Source of the DNA: Dioscorea cayenensis subsp. rotundata | Lineage: Eukaryota; Streptophyta; Magnoliopsida; Dioscoreales; Dioscoreaceae | Direction of reading: 5' to 3' | Length of the DNA stretch: 64,000 nucleotides | NCBI RefSeq assembly: GCF_009730915.1 | Contig: NC_052496.1 | Coordinates: 667,875 to 731,874, forward strand | Shown here: positions 60,881 through 64,000 of the stretch, piece by piece | Numbering within the stretch: position 1 is the first letter of the stretch | Layout of the letters: every line of letters begins with the position of its first letter | The notes under the pieces: model-generated | Told to the model about the DNA's origin: nothing | The model's database searches: none | Seen by the model: the letters and a program-made list of their open reading frames with translations, nothing else | Translations under genes and position numbers: made by a program

Positions 60881-61780
60881 ATGGATGCGCCGCCACCGAC
60901 CAAATCAACGGCTGAGAATGCATCACCCGCACGCTTCGTGATCGACGTCGAGGAAGCGGAGAACATGATGAAAGCGCAGGGGTTGTCGTCGGTGATGGAC
61001 CTTCTGCCGGTGCTGGTCCCGGCGGCGAAGAGGCTAGCAAGAGCTCCAATCTCCGGCCATCTCGTCGGCGCCGTTGGATTGGGTGAGAGTGGACGGATCT
61101 ACTTTGGAGCTAACTTGGAGTTCCCCGGACTCCCGCTCCACCACTCGGTCCACGCCGAGCAGTTCCTCATCACCAATGCCGCAGCTCACCGAGAACGAGC
61201 CATTCGCTGCATCGCGGTCTCCTCCGCTCCTTGTGGTCACTGCCGCCAGTTTTTCCAGGAGATCCGCAATGCTTCTCAGATCCAGATCCTCATCACTGGC
61301 TCCGGCTCAGATCTCGCCTTCCGCCCTCTCTCCTACTACATCCCGGAGCCCTTTGGCCCTTCCGATCTCCTCCACGACGACTCTCCGTTCCTCCTTGAGC
61401 CCCATAACAACCGAATCGAGATCATCGACGACGGGCACGAGGCTCCCAATAGGATCCTCGGAGCGGCGGTGAACGGAGCGAGATCAGCTCACGCGCCCTA
61501 CAGTGGGTGCGCGGCGGGGTTTGCGGTGGGGGATGGGAAGGGGAGGGTGGGAGGAGGAGGTTACATGGAGTCCGCGGCGTACAACCCGGGGATGGGGCCG
61601 GTGGCGGCGGCGCTGGTGGCATACCTGATGGCCGGAGGTGGCGCGTGGGAGGACATCGTGGAGGCGGCGCTGGTGGAGAAGGAGAAGGCGGTGGTGCCTC
61701 AGGAGGCGACGGCGAGGGTCGTTCTCGCCGCCGTGGCTCCCAAAGCCCGCCTTCAAGTCTCTCATTACCGCCAGGCTTAA
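60881..61780 (+). CDS. CDA1: Cytidine deaminase (two-domain, plant CDA1-type)
   Basis: Intronless, 299 aa, close to Arabidopsis CDA1 (about 301 aa). The N-terminal deaminase domain contains the zinc-binding catalytic motifs HAE (91-93, in HHSVHAEQ) and PCGHC (117-121), plus GAVGLGESGRIYFGANLEF. The C-terminal domain (about 190-290; APYSGCAAGFAVGDGKGR, YNPGMGPVAAALVAY) repeats the fold without the zinc ligands, as in plant and E. coli enzymes. It converts cytidine and deoxycytidine to uridine and deoxyuridine in pyrimidine salvage and catabolism, in the cytosol. The coding sequence is far more GC-rich than its surroundings, especially 61490-61740, typical of intronless monocot genes. No defect is seen. 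Confidence 0.95.
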   Translation: MDAPPPTKSTAENASPARFVIDVEEAENMMKAQGLSSVMDLLPVLVPAAKRLARAPISGHLVGAVGLGESGRIYFGANLEFPGLPLHHSVHAEQFLITNAAAHRERAIRCIAVSSAPCGHCRQFFQEIRNASQIQILITGSGSDLAFRPLSYYIPEPFGPSDLLHDDSPFLLEPHNNRIEIIDDGHEAPNRILGAAVNGARSAHAPYSGCAAGFAVGDGKGRVGGGGYMESAAYNPGMGPVAAALVAYLMAGGGAWEDIVEAALVEKEKAVVPQEATARVVLAAVAPKARLQVSHYRQA

Positions 61781-62064
61781 TAGAAATAGATTTGATCTGA
61801 ATGAACGGTGGAGATTTGATCTCGTTGATGATCAATCAATCAATCAATCACCTCCTTATGAATAAAAAGTTAGTTTTGTGATAACACCCTTAAAATTTTT
61901 CTATTTTAATAAATGAAATTTTTAAGGGCTTATTTGGAACAACTTTGAACCAGTAATGTTTTCTTTCTATACTATACATTCGTGTGAGTCTGTGACCACG
62001 AACCCGCCACGCAAAGCTTCGAAACCCTCTCTAAAATGGCGTCTTCTCGAGGATCTCCATCTTC
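61781..62064. other. Cytidine deaminase 3' UTR and methyltransferase leader
   Basis: 284 bp between the stop and the next start on the same strand. Tetranucleotide aatc repeats (61830-61850) follow the deaminase stop. The leader of the next gene contains an upstream ATG at 62036. Confidence 0.55.
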
Positions 62065-62104
62065 ATGGCTGCCATTGCTTCGCCCCCGTTGCTTCTTCGT
62101 CTAG
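62036..62104 (+). promoter_or_regulatory. Overlapping upstream ORF on the methyltransferase leader
   Basis: ATG at 62036 in strong context (aaaatggc) opens 22 codons ending at tag 62102-62104. It overlaps the main start (62065) in a different frame. It would repress translation unless transcription starts downstream of it. Confidence 0.45.
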
Positions 62105-63862
62105 GGAGAGCCCATTCCCTTTGGTCTCGCTCCCCATTTGCAGCTGTTTTCTCTAAGCCTTCTTCACGACGTATTTTCTTTGGTTTTGGGGCCTCTGTTC
62201 TAGATCAGCTCGGCCGCATGACCTCTCTCGGAAGCCGCTTCTCCACCGCTTCAGCGAGGCCTCAGCAGGATGTGTCTCCGGTCGAGCAGGTTTGCCTTTG
62301 ATCTTGGATGTTCTTGTAGGGATTTTATATGGTTAGAAGGATGGGATTGGGAATTAGAGGTTGAGATGCCGTTTTCTGTTTTTGTTGTTTGGATTTTGCG
62401 TTTTAGGTTTTGAAGAATGTGGAATGGCCAGAGGTGTTCCCATTCAAGGCTGAGGATTTCAGCCGATTCGATGAGTACTCTCTTGGACACTCCTTTCGCC
62501 ATTTTGCTTTAATTTCTGCTTTTGATTCGAGAGAAATTATTGTGAAAAGTCACACTAAACACTATTTTGGAATCAATTGAATATGTTTAGATCATCGGAT
62601 TCTTTGTTCTACTCGGAACCTCGATTTGTTACGCATATTGATGATCCAGCTATCGCTGCGCTTACGAGGTACTATTCAAAGGTTTTTCCACCGAGTAACA
62701 CTCCTGGCGTGTCTCTCTTAGATTTGTGCAGCAGCTGGGTAGGCCATTCTGATTTCATTTTTGGCCTCAAGAGCTTAGTTTTGCTCATATGATTTGTGTA
62801 TTTTGATTGAACTCCTTTGGTGTTGTGTTGTACATTTAGGTTAGCCACTATCCTCCTGGGTACAAGCAAGATAGAATTGTGGGAATGGGCATGAACGAAG
62901 AAGAGCTCAAGCTGAATCCGGTACTTGGAAATGTTAATTTATATAGGATGCAGGCATTAATAGATCCTTGTTCATTTGCTATTTGTGAGAATTAATATTC
63001 AATCATATCAAATTTCACTCAATTTTATTTAAGCATGTTTCAAACCCACACCTCAATGCCAGTTATGAGTGAAGGAGAAATCTCTGCTTGTGAGCAATTC
63101 TCATAACTGCTTCACTAAGGTACTTATGTGTATAGCTAACTTCAGTTTGATGCATTTTCAGATATTGACTGACTATATTGTGCAAGATCTAAATGAGAAC
63201 CCCAAACTTCCATTTGCTGATGATTCTTTTGATGTCATAACCAATGTGGTATGATGCCCTTTCTTTGTGTTCATTACAAGGGTTCCTTTTTCTTATTTTG
63301 TTGCTATGTTCTATTTCGTCTCTTTTTTATTGTAATTCTGTTATTTCTTTTCCATTTTGGCTAGCGGCTACTGACAGTGAAATTTCTGTTTATCTTTATC
63401 ACCTAGTCTCAGCATGCTAATATTTGTGGAGCATTTTGTTAACGTCTCTAGGATTGGTGTAGAGGCCTACTAAGGTCTGGGTTTTGAGCTCACTGCTATT
63501 TGCTTTGTCCACATTTTATACTTATCACTGTCACTGTCTTCTGATTTTGTTTTTATTTTGGCTGTTTTATTTATTTATTTATTTTTATGAGAAGCAATTT
63601 AGCTGCAAATTTTGTCCTATAACTTGTGTTTTTCCTAATTAGCCGTGGAGGAAAGGTTTTACTTGAATGCATTTTGTTCGTTTTTTCTTTTTTTGGGCAT
63701 CTTCATTGCATATGGATTCAATGTTACATGATATTGCTTGCCATTTTCATATTCTGGAATCTGAGAAATATTGCAGGTAAGTGTTGACTACCTGACCAAA
63801 CCGATCGAAGTTTTCAAGGAGATGCAACGGATACTCAAACCAGGTGGTCTAGCTGTAATGAG
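62065..63862 (+). CDS. SAM-dependent methyltransferase, organelle-targeted (3' partial)
   Basis: Six exons in the window: 62065-62289, 62407-62474, 62591-62738, 62840-62920, 63162-63248 and 63777-63862, the last ending at a donor with more exons beyond the window. The first about 60 residues (LLLRLGRAHSLWSRSPFAAV, SSRRIFFGFG) are Arg/Ser-rich and hydrophobic, like a plastid or mitochondrial transit peptide. The Rossmann core shows SLLDLCSSWVSHYPP (motif I region), VGMGMNEEELKLNP, LPFADDSFDVITNVVSVDYL and the post-motif block EMQRILKPGGLAVM, typical of Methyltransf_11 (UbiE-like) enzymes. It matches an uncharacterised plant family of S-adenosylmethionine-dependent methyltransferases that I recognise by sequence but cannot assign a substrate. 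Start chosen at MAAIASPP. Confidence 0.8.
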
Positions 63863-64000
63863 GTATTAAGTTATTTCACTGCATTTTTTTTTTAATATTA
63901 TCTGTTCACGTTCCTTATATGCTGTTCCATTAATTTCAATAGAACAATGTTCTGTCTTTTAACATTTACTGTAATCAATAAGCGCCACAACCTTACAAAA
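63863..64000 (+). other. Start of next methyltransferase intron
   Basis: Begins gtatta after exon 6, T-rich, no coding signal up to the window edge. Confidence 0.6.

Noticed and set aside
61422-61835. Long proline-rich frames opposite and beside the cytidine deaminase
   Set aside because: They are produced by the GC-rich coding sequence in other frames. Only the 299-aa frame carries the deaminase motifs.

Overview
The window is nuclear DNA of a flowering plant. It holds intron-rich genes with GT-AG introns, AT-rich intergenic DNA full of (TA)n microsatellites, MIR156, FUS3-type B3, SUVH and lycopene epsilon-cyclase genes, and LINE and Copia elements. The two MIR156 precursors close together on one strand are a layout familiar from monocots, so a monocot (perhaps a non-grass such as a yam) is my best guess. 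I cannot name the species from sequence alone.

Layout. 0.9-1.6 kb: the last three coding exons of a CWC27/CYP57 spliceosomal cyclophilin-like protein (+). 2.5-4.3 kb: a 5'-truncated LINE with a 12-bp target duplication, sitting in the 3' UTR of the next gene. 4.3-7.9 kb: an eight-exon cytoplasmic kinase with an N-terminal universal-stress (USP) domain (-). 9.3-14.8 kb: a twelve-exon COG8 Golgi tethering subunit (-), head-to-head with an intronless SUVH H3K9 methyltransferase of 1135 aa (+, 15.4-18.8 kb). 20.4-25.1 kb: an eleven-exon lycopene epsilon-cyclase (-). 27.6-34.0 kb: a TATA-driven MIR156 locus (+) with two precursors. The first is intact. The second has a 5.03-kb, very young Copia LTR element inserted in its terminal loop. 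37.5-39.8 kb: a four-exon CHUP1-like coiled-coil protein (+). 40.6-44.6 kb: a six-exon FUS3-like B3 factor (-). 45.7-46.3 kb: a probable MITE. 47.1-51.8 kb: a nineteen-exon GH35 beta-galactosidase with a C-terminal lectin domain (-). 52.3-60.9 kb: a gene-poor AT-rich stretch. 60.9-61.8 kb: an intronless cytidine deaminase (+). 62.1 kb to the end: the first six exons of an organellar SAM-dependent methyltransferase (+, running off the window).

The genes are mostly unrelated housekeeping and developmental loci. The one plausible functional link is that FUS3 (seed maturation) and miR156 (juvenile phase) lie about 12 kb apart, and the MIR156 promoter region carries several RY (CATGCA) motifs of the kind B3 factors bind. 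The standout observation is the split MIR156 hairpin. Both arms are preserved and still complementary, yet they are separated by an LTR element whose two LTRs differ at only 5 of 491 positions.

Exon coordinates were worked out by hand from reading frame, GT-AG borders and family conservation. They have not been checked against transcripts.
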